A DNA stretch of 64,000 nucleotides. Origin: Anaeramoeba flamelloides (taxonomy: Eukaryota; Metamonada; Anaeramoebidae). This document shows, one piece after another, positions 49,026 to 61,373 of the stretch. Both the position numbers and the translations under genes were made by a program. Position 1 is the stretch's first letter. Every line of letters begins with the position of its first letter. The notes beneath the pieces were generated by a model. It was not told where the DNA came from. It did no database searches and saw nothing but the letters and a program-made list of their open reading frames with translations. The stretch is taken from the NCBI GenBank assembly GCA_027625915.1, contig JANTQA010000036.1:7771001-7835000 (forward strand), read 5' to 3'.

Positions 49026-49844
49026 TTAAAATTTTTAATGATAATAATTAAAGAACATTCTTTTATTAAAAAAATAAATATTTTTAATATATGGTTATTA
49101 TTTATTATTTTGAAATAATATATTCAAAAATTAAATAATTTATTAATAATCTCTTTATTTATATATTTGAATTATATTTTTGAAATAAATAAAAATTGGC
49201 TTTATTTGTCATCCAAACAAATTATTTTTTATTTAATTTTCTCTATTTTGATATAAAAATATTTTTTCTTCTTTCTTATAGATCTTCATTTATTGAATAT
49301 TCAAAAAAAAAAAAAATACATCTTTTTATGTCACCTTTTAAAAAATATAATCCATTATTTTTCCGCCAATATATTAAAAAAATTCTAAAAATAATGATTA
49401 TTTAATTAATGACAAGTAAACCATTTCTTTGTTTATTTATTTTACAAAACAAAATTATAAAAAGAATTGTTTAAAAAAGGAATAACAATATTTTCTCAAA
49501 TGGAATCTTTATTATTTGTTCAAACCTTACCGCACCCTGTCTTGACCGAAAATTTCTCAAGTTAAAAATGTAAAATTTTTATAATAATATTGCTAGGTTA
49601 ATAATTTTTTTTTATTTATCTTTATTTCAGATTTTAATTCAAATAAAGATTTAAAATAAAGGAAAAACCAATAATTTGGTCAAAGTTTACACAGTTGAAA
49701 GAATAACATTACCATACCTTTTATTGAATTCGGAAATAATTTTGATTTTATAAACTATTTTTTTCATTTTTTGTCTTTTCTGTTTTGGTTCCTTTTCCTT
49801 TTGTTCGTTATTTGTTTCGTGATATCTAATTTTTTTATAAATGA
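49026..49844. other. Intergenic, no gene seen
   Basis: Very AT-rich; no supported feature. Confidence 0.4.
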
Positions 49845-50225
49845 TTAAAATAAATTTAATGTTTAATTTATTAAATAGAAAAATTAGATATAATTTGGTG
49901 ATGTTCTCTAATATTTGAATGATCAATAATTGTTGGTAAAATTTCAACATATTTAACAATAAATTTTTTATATTCCTCTCTTTCAATCATTTTGGACACA
50001 ATTTTTTTTTTTTTTTCGTTTTATATTTTTTTCTTTTATTTGGATTAAAGTGGTTTTCATATAAAAAGATTAATACTGGGTTACTTAAATGTTGTTTAAT
50101 GAACATTTTTTCTTCAAATGTTCCCTGGTTTTATTCTAATATTAATTATTTTTTTTGTCTATTTTTGATTATGGATGTGTTCAAATTTTTAGAATGGGAT
50201 TTACATTACTTAAATTTTGAACTTG
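49845..50225 (-). repeat. Repeat family R copy
   Basis: The reverse complement shares CATTCTAAAAATTTGAACAC, TTTAATCCAAATAAAAGAAA, GTGTCCAAAATGA and ACCAACAATTATTGATCA with the other copies. Confidence 0.78.
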
Positions 50226-52023
50226 TACAAATCTTAAATAGATATTCATAAGTCTAAAAAAAATAAATCTGAATACAAAACATTTTGAAAAACTAAAACT
50301 GTAAAAAATGTTATTATTTTACTTTATATTATGAAAAAAAAATAAATCATTTCAAATGTTACTGTGAAAGATATAAATTAATCATAATCAAAAGGAAAAA
50401 AAAATTGTCAAAAATTGTCGCAAATAAACTATCTGAAAAAGTGATCCTTATGAAAAAAATACATTAAAGTTTTATTAAATGTAATTGGAATTATCTAATT
50501 TATTGTTCTTGTTGGGAATTTTTAATCCTATCTCTTATGTGTAGAAAACTTGAAATAATGAAGAAAAAGTAATAATAAAAAATTGAAAGTAAAAAAAAAG
50601 TAAAATATACAGAAAACATGGGGTACATAATGAACCCACTCTGAGAGTCACGAAATACCAATTATTAATCACAAATTGTGAAAAATTTATTTGTAATAGA
50701 TAATATTTCTAGAATGTTTATGCTCCTACTATGAATTCAGAATGTGTGTCTGATTTTTTCAGGATTTGAAAGAATTAAGTAAAATCTTTGATTTTACTAA
50801 ATTCTTCCCCACTCTGAAAAACCACATGAAAGTCGATAGTATGTAATTTGGCTAAACAAATAATTTTTTTAATTTTTTATTGTTATTTTAATTATTTTAA
50901 TTATTTTTCTTCTTCTATTTTTAATTATTTGAAATAATTCCCTTTAATTACCCCTTTCTATAAATAAATAAATTATATATATTTTTTCAAGATTTTTTTT
51001 TTTTTTAATTGATTTAAATTAGCTATTTTATTATTATGATAAAAATTTAAATCTCATTCTTTGAATTTATTAATAACTATACATCCTAAAAAATTTGTTT
51101 TATAATAAAAAAATAAAAAAATAAAAACCTTAATCAAGAAATTTTCATTTTTTTCAGATAAAAATTTCAATATAAATTGAAAAAAGAGAAACAAAAATTT
51201 CATTTCTAAATTAAAAATACATTTTTGATAAATAATTTCAGAAAATTTTATTTAAACGATACAAAAAATTGAAAAAAAAAATTTTTTTTTCAAAATTTCA
51301 TTTTCTAATTTAAGAATATTGAAATTAAAACAATAATAATTTTTTTAATAGATAAAGTAATTAACCCTAATTTTTCATAAAAAAATATTAAAATAGCTTT
51401 TAAATATTATATTAAGATAAAATCATCAATCTTCCAAAAGATGGATTGTTTTTTTTGAATTTCGTTATTAGTAAAAATTTGAAAAAAATATTAGGGAAAA
51501 TTTTATTTGTTAATCTAAATTTATAAATGATCTTAATAAATAATTTTTGGTATATGAGCTCTTATTGAATAAAACTGTTTATTTTATGTCTAAATTAACA
51601 AAAGTCCAAAATTAAAAAGATATATTTAATTTGTGATTGAGAATCCAGTTCATTTTTTTTTTTAATAAGATCATTGGAATTGATATAATGAATTTGTGAT
51701 TAATTCCAACAAATTTAACTTTTTTTATTCAATAATAATTTAAAATAACAAGTATTCTTATTATTAGTTCCAATTATCTTGTAAGAGAAACATAAAATTT
51801 TTGTTTCATAATAAAATTAAATTTGATTCTATATTACATACAATCGTTCTCAAAGAAAATGGAAATCAAAAAGAAAACATATTCTTTATTTTTAATTATA
51901 AATCACGAATGATTAATTTTGATAATGTGAAATAAAAATTAAACAAATTAGAATAAATTTTTCTCATTTCAATTATAACGATAAATGAGAAAAAAACAAA
52001 AGATCGAAATAATAAAAAAAAAA
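50226..52023. other. Intergenic with a K-like hairpin at 50745-50830
   Basis: The hairpin (TTTTTCAGGATTTGAAAGAA paired with TTCTTCCCCACTCTGAAAAA) resembles a diverged K unit. Nothing else could be supported in this stretch. Confidence 0.5.
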
Positions 52024-53379
52024 TTAATTTTCTATTTTCAATAGTCTGAATCCCTTCAATATATAACCAGAAACACCCTCAGTTGCCATTTTAGGATGAG
52101 TCATGTTTTCATATACTTGATATTTTCTCATGAATGTTTCAGTCATTGAAAATTTAATGGCAATTTTCTCTTTTTTGATATAGTGGAATATTTGGGTTAA
52201 TAATTGGAGGTAAGGAGAATAGAGTACAAAGGGGCACGCACCGCGTAACAAAGGAAACAAAAGATGAAAGATTTCAATGATATAAAATTCAGTTGATGCT
52301 ATTACTAAACTTTCAACTTTCATTTCCACAGCGTCAAGAAGATTTTTAACCAAAATATAATTTGAAGTCTGATCTCCTTGATGCTTGAGATCACTTTTTT
52401 TTTCTTTTGTTGTGCATTTACTGATGCCAAGAATATCCAACAACCAACATAATTTACAATTTAGGAGGTGTTTACTTTTGAATTCATTCGTGAAATTATA
52501 TTTGTCAAGCACATTTCTTGGTAAACTATTTTCGCAATTAAACACCCGCAAAATTATAATATTTGAATCAACAGTATTTTCGGGCATTTTGGAATTTTGT
52601 TGCTTTTTTTCTTTTTCTTTTTCTTTTTCATTACTATTTTTTATTACTTCTTCTTCAAGAATCTCTATTTTCATTTCTTTGTTCTTTTGCTTCTCTTTTA
52701 AAATTTCTTTTTCTTCATTTTTTGTTTTTGTTTCAGTTTTTTTTTTTTCTTTGTCTTTTTCTTTTTCTTTTTCTTGTGAATTTTTAAAAAGTATTCTGTT
52801 ACGAGGGACAATTTTAAGTCTCTCAAGTAAAGATCCAGTAATTATCCCCCCACAGTCATCAAAAACTATATAAACTTTTTTTTGTTGTTGTTGATTTTGT
52901 TGTAATTGATTCTTTTTTTCATTACTTTGATTGATGATCGCACCTGGAAAAATTTGTGAGTAGAGAATTAACCTTGAAAGAGTGTCGTATCTGAGAAAAT
53001 TTATAATTTGTGGCTTTGTTGTATAATAATATTCCGAAATTGTCTTTGTTGTGCATTTTAATATTACAGCAAAGATTAAGATTTTTTTTTCGATCTTTTT
53101 TCGATATTTTTGGTGGGTTAGCTCGTTGCCCTTGGTTCGTTCCTTGTGGGTTGTATCAAGAGTTCCTCTTTGGTAATTAGGTATACTATTAATACGCACA
53201 AAATCCCCTTCTTCATATTTTACAATGCTTCCGTATGGCAAACCAATAATCTTATCAAAACTAAAAAAAATCTTTTTTCGGATACGTGACCTAGTCCCTT
53301 TAATTGGAGTATAGATTTTGGTTAAACCATTATTAAATTTCAGGAAAATGTACTCGTTCTCTTTAACAATTTCTCCCAT
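52024..53379 (-). CDS. TRM6: tRNA (adenine(58)-N(1))-methyltransferase non-catalytic subunit TRM6
   Basis: 451 residues in one uninterrupted frame from the ATG at 53379. Diagnostic TRM6/Gcd10 segments are present: an N-terminal barrel-like part with GLPYGSIVKYEEGDFVRI, then FLRYDTLSRLILYSQIFPGA, VYIVFDDCGGIITGSLLERL, and the C-terminal THPKMATEGVSGYILKGFRL, where the family has THP...GYLLSG. It lacks a SAM-binding motif, as expected for the RNA-binding partner of the catalytic subunit TRM61, which is not in this window. The heterodimer makes m1A58 in tRNAs, including initiator tRNA. A lysine/glutamate-rich insert (EKEKEKDKEKKK, about residues 202-275) interrupts the conserved part and is probably a surface loop. 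Confidence 0.93.
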   Translation of the reverse strand: MGEIVKENEYIFLKFNNGLTKIYTPIKGTRSRIRKKIFFSFDKIIGLPYGSIVKYEEGDFVRINSIPNYQRGTLDTTHKERTKGNELTHQKYRKKIEKKILIFAVILKCTTKTISEYYYTTKPQIINFLRYDTLSRLILYSQIFPGAIINQSNEKKNQLQQNQQQQKKVYIVFDDCGGIITGSLLERLKIVPRNRILFKNSQEKEKEKDKEKKKTETKTKNEEKEILKEKQKNKEMKIEILEEEVIKNSNEKEKEKEKKQQNSKMPENTVDSNIIILRVFNCENSLPRNVLDKYNFTNEFKSKHLLNCKLCWLLDILGISKCTTKEKKSDLKHQGDQTSNYILVKNLLDAVEMKVESLVIASTEFYIIEIFHLLFPLLRGACPFVLYSPYLQLLTQIFHYIKKEKIAIKFSMTETFMRKYQVYENMTHPKMATEGVSGYILKGFRLLKIEN

Positions 53380-55289
53380 AAGAGATAAAGATAATAATTT
53401 CTCAAACAGTTTTTGAAAAAAAATGAAAAGTATTATTTTATTTGATTTTTCATCTTAAGGGTATAGTCATTTCCTTTGGATTTACTCCATAACTTAATGC
53501 ATTATTTGAGACCTAAAAGGTTATTGTGAAATTTTCCTTCTTTTGATTGACAAAAAATCAAAATAACCAAAAACAAAATTTGAGAGGATCTCTATGTACA
53601 AAAAAATCCAATCAATAAAAAAAAAATTACATACGATCACTATTGGAAAAAAAATTTTCTTAAATAAAAAAAGGAATCTAAGTCATCAAAATTCAAAGAA
53701 AAAAATAATTCAACAGGATATCATTGGAAAAAAATTCAATTCAAAAAAAAACAGTGTTAAAGAAATCTCAATTTCAATAAATCGGATATTAAAAAATCAA
53801 ATTTTACTTTGTTACTAATTTTATATTTCCAAAATGTCTAATTTCTTTGATTTGAAACAAATTGTTTTCTTTTAGTACAAAATCAATTTAATTTGATTTA
53901 ATATCATTTGTGATTTTTTTATAACCTTCTAAAGTTGACAAAGTAAGGATTTTGGTAAATTCTTTATATAAAAATAATTCATTTGAAAAATGAAAAAAAT
54001 AAAAAAAAAAATCTTTGAATTCTCAAAAAAAACCAAAGTTAAACTTTAAAAAGAACAGAGTTGTTTTTAAAATTAGATATCAAAAATATTCTAATTGAAA
54101 ATTGTGTGTTGATCTTTGGGGGTTTTTACAAAAAAAAATTCCTCATTTTTGATTGTTAATTTTGAGAGGTTGATTACACTTCACAGGTTGGTTGGTTCTT
54201 GACTGTTATTTGAAACTCATTAAAATAGAAAAAAAAAAATTTGTAATTCCATTTCAGAAAATTATTTTTAACCTTAATTACTCAACCCTTAAATTTTCAT
54301 TTTTTCTTCACTCTTTTTATTTGACTAGTTTCCTATTAAAAGATATGTCAATTTCATACTTTTGTATTGTAAATCGATTTTTCAAGATTTAGCCTCAACC
54401 AGAATGAACAAAATCTTCATTGTATCTTAATTTTTTTTATCTAAATATTTTTTTTATATTTTTACTTGAATTTGAATTCCTTTAAACAAGTTAGATAAAA
54501 AATGGACTGATTGTAATAAACGGGAAACGTTTTTCCCTTTTTGATTAATTTCATGATCTCAACTTTTTAGAATTATATAGACTATTGAAAAATTTACAAT
54601 TAAATTAGCTTTTTACAAAGATATTGGTAGTTACCCATTACTTGTTTTTTATTGATATTATTTAAGCTTTCTGAAAATTTCAACAAAATATAATCATCTA
54701 CAATTCCAATTATCCCAAAAAAATCAAAATCAAAAAAATGAATAAAAATTCCCACAAGAATTTATATTCACAAAATTTAGTTAAAAATATAATAAAAATT
54801 AATATTAAAAAAAAAAAAACGATAAAAAATGTTTTGTTATTTCGAAATTGTTAATTTAAAAAATTAAATAAATGATATTTTTTTTGAGTTGGCAAAAATA
54901 TAGTATGAAATATTATATAAATTTATTAAAACATTTCAAATTTTTGAAAAAATAGAAATTAGAGATAAAGACTGAAAGATCAAATAATCTTATTTTTTGC
55001 CATAAAAATTTGATTGTAGAATTAGTTTATTATCAGTCTATTTCAAAATGTTGGGTATAGTTATAATTTTTGAAATCAATGGGATTTTTAATGAATACAA
55101 ATTTAATTTATTTTTGATATTAGTTTAATTGTTACATTTTGATCAATTTTAAAAGGTAGTTAACGCATTATAAACCCCACTTCATTTTAAAAATAAGATT
55201 GATAGAAGTTCAATAATGATTTGAATTAAAAAAACAGTTTTTATTAAATGATTTATATCTTAGAAAACGAATTATATAATAATATAAAC
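53380..55289. other. TRM6 upstream region and intergenic, no gene seen
   Basis: A 74-codon plus-strand frame at 53594-53818 is Lys/Ile-rich with no resemblance to any family. No repeat matched elsewhere. Confidence 0.4.
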
Positions 55290-55810
55290 CCCTTCTAAAA
55301 ATTCAGATACACCCAAAATCAAAAATAGGGAAAAAAAACCCCAATTTATTGTATTTTTCCAAATCTAATATAAAAAAAAATTTAAGTTATACCGTATTAA
55401 TGTTTTAATAAGTTTTCATTTTAATCCAAATAAAAGAAAAAAAATCTAAAACTCAAAAAAAAAAACTCGTGTGGGCAAAATAATGAAAAGAGCGGAACAT
55501 AAAATGTATTGGTATATTTGTTGAAATTTACACCAACATTTGTTGATCGATCAAATGATAAGATAACATGGATTAATTGTCTGTGATTTTCCTATTTAAC
55601 AAACTCAACGATAACCTTCTATCAACCATCGAAAATAAATTCAGATCTAACCGAACAAATTACGTATCTCGAAAAAAGGAAATGATAACAAAAAAAAAAA
55701 GACAAAAAATGAAATAGTTTGTAAAATCAAAATTCTTTCAAAATTCGATTTAAAGTCTAGTAATGATGTTATTTCCACTGTTTAAACTGTGTCCAAAATT
55801 TTGGAATCTA
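55290..55810 (+). repeat. Repeat family R copy, abutting family U
   Basis: It has the same order of blocks as 35380-35940 and ends GTCCAAAATTTTGGAATC. A TA microsatellite (55817-55836) and then a family U copy follow directly. Confidence 0.8.
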
Positions 55811-55836
55811 GTTTTTATATATATATAAATATATAT

Positions 55837-56167
55837 AAACTCCATTTCACTCAAAGTGGTCCAGCCAAAAATGAAAAAGTGGCATTATTTTTCAAAAAAT
55901 AATCAAGCTTGGATTGTTTAGAAATACAAGAAATAATAAAATTCGTATTAGATTTGATAATCATAAAAGAAAAGCCTGGATATACCGTAAATCAAAAAAA
56001 AAAAAAAAATTAATTAATTTTTTGGGCACTTTTCATTTGAACTTCACTTGCAATATTCACAATTTCTTTAGGAAATTAAAAATGGTAAAAATATGATTTT
56101 GGCTTGTAAAGGTGAGAATTTGAAAATAATATAAAAATACTAACTTTTATAAATGTTAATTTGGAGT

Positions 56168-56169
<2 letters not shown>
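55837..56169 (+). mobile_element. Repeat family U, copy 2
   Basis: Begins AAACTCCATTTCACTCAAAG and ends TTAATTTGGAGTTA. It aligns throughout with 31302-31629. Confidence 0.75.
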
Positions 56170-56214
<45 letters not shown>

Positions 56215-56285
56215 CACAGGTATGACGATTTTTTTGATGTCATGAAACGCGTTGGCGCACACGTGAGCGACGCGTAAAATTCGTT

Positions 56286-56322
<37 letters not shown>

Positions 56323-56325
56323 ATT
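56170..56325. repeat. GC-rich 70-bp island between CATA/TA microsatellites
   Basis: CATA repeats and (TA)n precede TCACAGGTATGACGA. An imperfect hairpin follows, from ACGCGTTGGCGCAC to GTGAGCGACGCGT (56248-56276), and a second (TA)n. This is the densest GC patch in the window. Confidence 0.7.
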
Positions 56326-57639
56326 TTTGTTAAGGGTAAACCGAAAAAAAAACACACTAATTTCATCTGTTACAAATAATTACACATTCGATTTTTTTGC
56401 CAAAAAAAAAATATTTTAATTTAAATCTTTATTTACACTTCCCAAAAATCTTCAATTATTGAAACCAAAAAAAATCACAAAATAATATATTAAAAAAAAT
56501 TAAAATAATGGTAAGAATAATTTATTAGAGAAAACGAATTTAGGTTTTTATGAAAAAAAAATCTTTCATTACATCAAAATTTATTTCGATGTAATGAAAG
56601 ATTTTTTAAAAATAAAATTTATGATCGATCACAAAAAAAATAGAAGTTTATACTAAACAAAAATAAATAATTAAATACTAATGATTGTACATCTAATATA
56701 TCTTACACTTTAATTTAAATCTTTTGTATTTGTGAAAGGGGGGCTACTAATTAAATTTTACTGATTAATCAATTTCCGCTAGTTATTGTAAAGTAAATAT
56801 GTATTATAATTGAATATAAGAATCTAATAAAGAGATAATATGATAATTCTTAATATTAAAACAAAAGGAGAAAGGGCTTATTACTAAGGCTAAGCAAGTT
56901 TGAATTTCCCCAACATTTAAACAATTAAATATTTTGAAAAAAGGTAGAAATAGTAATTTTGAATGGAAAAGAACCATAAGAATTGTTTGAAAACAATTCT
57001 GTAAAAAAATAAATAATAAAAAAATGAAATTATTTTTTGATATTACATAATAAAGACTTCCCCAGGAACTACCTGTTAAGAAATAAGACATGTGATAATG
57101 TATAAATAAAAAAAAAATTAGGTGTAAAAATGGTTTTCAAGTATCAAAAAAAAAAATAAGTAATATAATTGCCTAACTCATAACTTGAAGCTGAGTTCAT
57201 ATAAATAAAAAAAAATTAATGATCAGATTTTTCAAATTAGTATTTGGAAAAAAAAATTTATTTATTAAGTTAATAATTTGAAATATTTTTTTATGATCAA
57301 TAAAAAATAGTTAGCCGGTATGTATGTAATCACCATACAAAAAAGTTACATGAGCTGATCTAATTTGGAAAAGGTAAAAAAGTGAAAAATTGATAACTTT
57401 TCTTCCCCAAATAGTAAATTTAAAAAAAAATTAAAAATCTTCCTCAGTGTTTAAAGAGTTGACAATTTTCAATAGTTTTAAACAGAAAACCTACTTTGTA
57501 TTTATTATTTTCTTATTTTAAAAATAGAAACTCAAACTATTTTAAAGTTTTAAATTCAACAATCACCACTTAAATATCAAATCACATATTTCCAAAGTTT
57601 TTCAATACTTTGAAGGAAATTACTTCCTTCCTGATTTTT

Positions 57640-57885
57640 AATTGTTTTTTTTCCGTTCCTTCATTGTTTTTAAGTTTTTTCGTTTGCGTTTTTTCACATC
57701 CCAGAAACTAAAGGTATGATTTCAAAAGAATTCGAGGACTTTTTCAAAAAAAAAAAAAAACGAAAACAACGGTTAAAACGAAAAAACATGTAAAAAGGTC
57801 GAAAAAACGCGATTTTATAAACCTTTCAGTGTTTTCAAACGGAAATTCGTACAACCTGTGATATATATATATATATATATATATT
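57640..57885. repeat. Second microsatellite-capped island in inverted orientation
   Basis: Contains GTTTTTTCACATCCCAGAAA and several ACGAAAA words, then ends ACAACCTGTGA followed by (TA)n. Read in reverse, its end begins (TA)n TCACAGGTTGTACGA, like 56195-56233. The two may be ends of one family or of one 1.7 kb unit. Confidence 0.45.
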
Positions 57886-60800
57886 CAAACATAATTTTCA
57901 ATTAAAAATAAATAAAAATAAATAAAAAATTAAATAAAGATGAGAAAAAGAGAAGTATAGATAGAAATAAAAAGGAGTAAAAAAATAAAAATAAAAAAAA
58001 GGTAAAAATATAAATTTATTTTTTTTTTATTATTTTGATTAAGTAAAATGCACTTTTTGCTCTTGATATGTCGAATGGATAACTAGGATTACTTTTAATA
58101 CAGTGCATATTTTTAACACATATTTGAAACAATAAAATACTACACACACAAAAAAAAAATAGGTACAAAAAAAAAATCCAAAAAGACAGAAAAAAGATTG
58201 TTCATAATTAATTACAGTCTCTTTTTTCAACCCAAATACTATTATAAAATAAAATAGATATGTGTCTTATATTCAAGAATTGTACTTTTAAAAAAAACCT
58301 TTTGTATTATATTATCAAAACTCTAATTTAAAATTTTTGGAAAATCAAAATTTAATAATTTAAAAAAAAATTAATTTTACAAATTTATTAAAAAAATAAT
58401 AAATTCAAACAATTAATTAATTGAAATATTAGAAATTATTTTTAATTTTCAATACAAAAAAAAAAATAATAAAAAATAATGATACAGATAACTCGTATTA
58501 AAAAAAAAGTGTTTTTCCAAAATAAAGGATATACAACAGAAAAATAATTTGAAAAAATTGTTGAACTTTCTACCAAAAATGATGAATCTTTAATATGGTT
58601 TAATTCAAATTAAAACCAAATCATAATGTGATATACAATTGATCTCTAAAAATCAAGGATAAAAAATCATGATATTTTTTGAAAAAATTACTAATGGGAT
58701 GACATTCAATTTTTTATCTGAAATTGTTGTCAATTATAATTTCGAAGACAACTCTGTTAGTTTTTATTATGTAGCTCTTTGACCCCTTTTTTAAATCTTA
58801 GGGAATATTTTTTTTATAGTTTTTTTTTATTTTTTCAAAGGGTTTATTTGTATCTAAAGAAAGTTGGAAAATCCATACTCTTACCAAATTTAGAGAGATT
58901 GATAATTGAACCAAATTATATTTACACAAATTCAAATGATTTTTACTGATAGAAAACAATTTTTTTTTTGATTTGTAGAAAATTAAGGCTTTGGAATATA
59001 TAAAATAAGAAATAATAGTTTTTTTTCTTAAATTGGATTTTTTGAAATTGAAAATTCATTTTATTTTTTTTTCTTGATTTAAAAAAAAAAAAACAAAATC
59101 CAGAAATTAAATTGATTATTGGTTTCAAAATACGATTCAAAACATCACATAAAATCAAAAATTTAAAGATATTCAATTTTCAAATTTACTATGGTAATTT
59201 TAAGCATTATTAAAAGTAAATTTTTTAGATATATTATCGCTATGATTTTTCATTTTATCTAATGTTGGATTTAAGATTTTAACAATCATAAGTAATCTGG
59301 TTTGGGGAATTTTAGATTCCGATATCTTCATTTCTCAAAAAAAAATAAGTCAAAAAAATAATATAAAAGTTTTCCTTTTCATTTTCATTTTTGAAGTAAA
59401 AGATATTTGGTAATCTTTTTCAAGAATGGTAAATCGAATTAAATTGATTTTGTACTGAATTAAAACAATTTGTTCCAAATTGAAAAAAAAAAAAAAAAAG
59501 TATTTGGAAATCTATAATAGTAAAATAAAATGGAATAGATTATTTTTTAAATTTGATAATTTATAATTGATCTATTAATTTAATTATTTATTTTGGGAAA
59601 GGGATAATTAAAGAAAGTTTATCATATATAAATAAGAAAAAATTTGGAAAATAATTAAAATATTCTAATAAAATAATAATAATAGTATTTTAAAATTAAC
59701 AAGTATATTAAAAATTTGTTTTTTTTCAAAATTGAGTTTTGTTTAAAACTTTTTTTTTTATATAGATTTTTTGTCAAGATGATATCTGATTTTTTTTTTT
59801 TTAATTGTATTTTTTATTGAATGAGTATCCTGTAGAATTTTTTTATTGTTATTTCGATTTTGTCAACCAAAAGAAGTCTATTTCCAGAAAATATTGTTTT
59901 GTGGTAGGACACTGCTTGCGTATAGAGTAAATCCACTTTCTGTGACTAAAATCTTAATAATTCTTTTTTAAAAATTAATTTAAAGAACGTTATTTCTTGT
60001 TCGTGTATTGCCTTAAACTTATAGACTACATTTCAGGTGAAGCAAACGGTCCCAATATTTTGTGATTCAATAACATTTAAAATGTGAAGTCGGAATCTTC
60101 AAAATATTTTCCAAGTTATCCAAAAATTCAATTTCATATATTTTAATGTAAAATTCATAAGAAATTTTTAGATACATCAACTTAACACCCTTAATAAGAA
60201 ATGTGAGAACGAAAAAGAAAAATAATCAACATATGAAAAAATAAACATCATCTAAAAATTTTTCAATAAACAACTTTATTTTTACAGATCACATTACCAA
60301 TGATTTTTGACCATGTGTTACATTTATTGTTCTATTGCCAAAATAAATTGGATTAATTCCTCGAAAAGATTTGTAGTTATGTCTTATTGTTTTTCGATTT
60401 TTTGTTGATTCTTTTTGTTTTTTTCTTAAATTGAATTGCCCAACAATATTTTTTTCAATATTGTATTTACTTGATTTTATTTTTGAACAGAAACGATCTT
60501 TTCAAACCCACAAAACGTCGTTTTTTATTGTTGTGTGACATTTTTTTTTATTTTCTTGTTTCTATCAAAATCTATTTGTTAGTATAAAGACAAATTTCCT
60601 GAGGTTGTAAAAAAGAGAAAGATTTTGGGAAATTTTGTATCTAGCTATCCACTTGAAATTAAATTTCCAAAAATTAATCAGTTATATTAAATTTAAAACA
60701 AACAATAAAAGTTAGTTGAAAAAAAAAAATGATCTTTCTTAGGAAATAGGATTTTTGGGTCATTCAATACAATACCAAACACATTAATATGCCTTTATGA

Positions 60801-60900
60801 AATTTATCTTGGTTTGAAAATAACAAAGGAATAATCAGCAAAAAAAACCAATTTCCTAGATTTTTGACCTTTTCGGACAATTTTTAAAACCCTCTTAATT
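57886..60900. other. Intergenic, no gene supported
   Basis: A few short frames exist (for example 59820-59965, containing FCGRTLLAYRVNPLSVTK), but none has a family or splice context. The rest is AT-rich. Confidence 0.35.
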
Positions 60901-60929
60901 TACTTACTATAACTCAAAAAAAAATTAAC

Positions 60930-61270
60930 AATTCTATACAACGTGCCAGTGTTTTAAAAATTTGTTAACAAGTGAAATTTTCTTAAAAAGCTCATTTTTT
61001 TCAATCTTTTTTTCATTTTTTGATATCACATAATAAGAAAAAAGGTCTGGCAATTTTTGGAAAAAATATTTCATTTTTTCCTTCTAAAATCTAACTGGAC
61101 AAAAATTCGTGAGGCTTACCAACACTATAATACTCATAAGAGTATACAGAACACTGATTTTAAATTTGAAGTGTAGTTCTTAATTGGATCTTTCTTTTCT
61201 ATCTTCTTGTAAGCCAATATTTTGAGCAAGGGTTAAATTTCTGTTAGTGGCTGAAGTGGATTTCACGGCT
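60930..61270 (-). other. Possible coding island downstream of the homeobox gene
   Basis: Three adjacent minus-strand open segments have coding-like composition: one containing STSATNRNLTLAQNIG, one containing YSYEYYSVGKPHEFL and one containing FQKLPDLFSYYVISKNEKK. GTAAGC and several AG sites lie between them. I could not build one consistent transcript. They may be exons of an unrecognised gene or a decayed one. Confidence 0.28.
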
Positions 61271-61373
61271 ATTAGTTACATTCCAAAATATTATAAAGTT
61301 CAAAATAAAATTTTTGGAATTTGATCATTTTTTGGGACAAAAAAAAATTTATTTTTTAGTAGAGTTTTTATTT

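Noticed and set aside
52385-52873. 162-codon plus-strand frame, Phe/Ser-rich
   Set aside because: Antisense shadow of the Lys/Glu-rich insert of TRM6.
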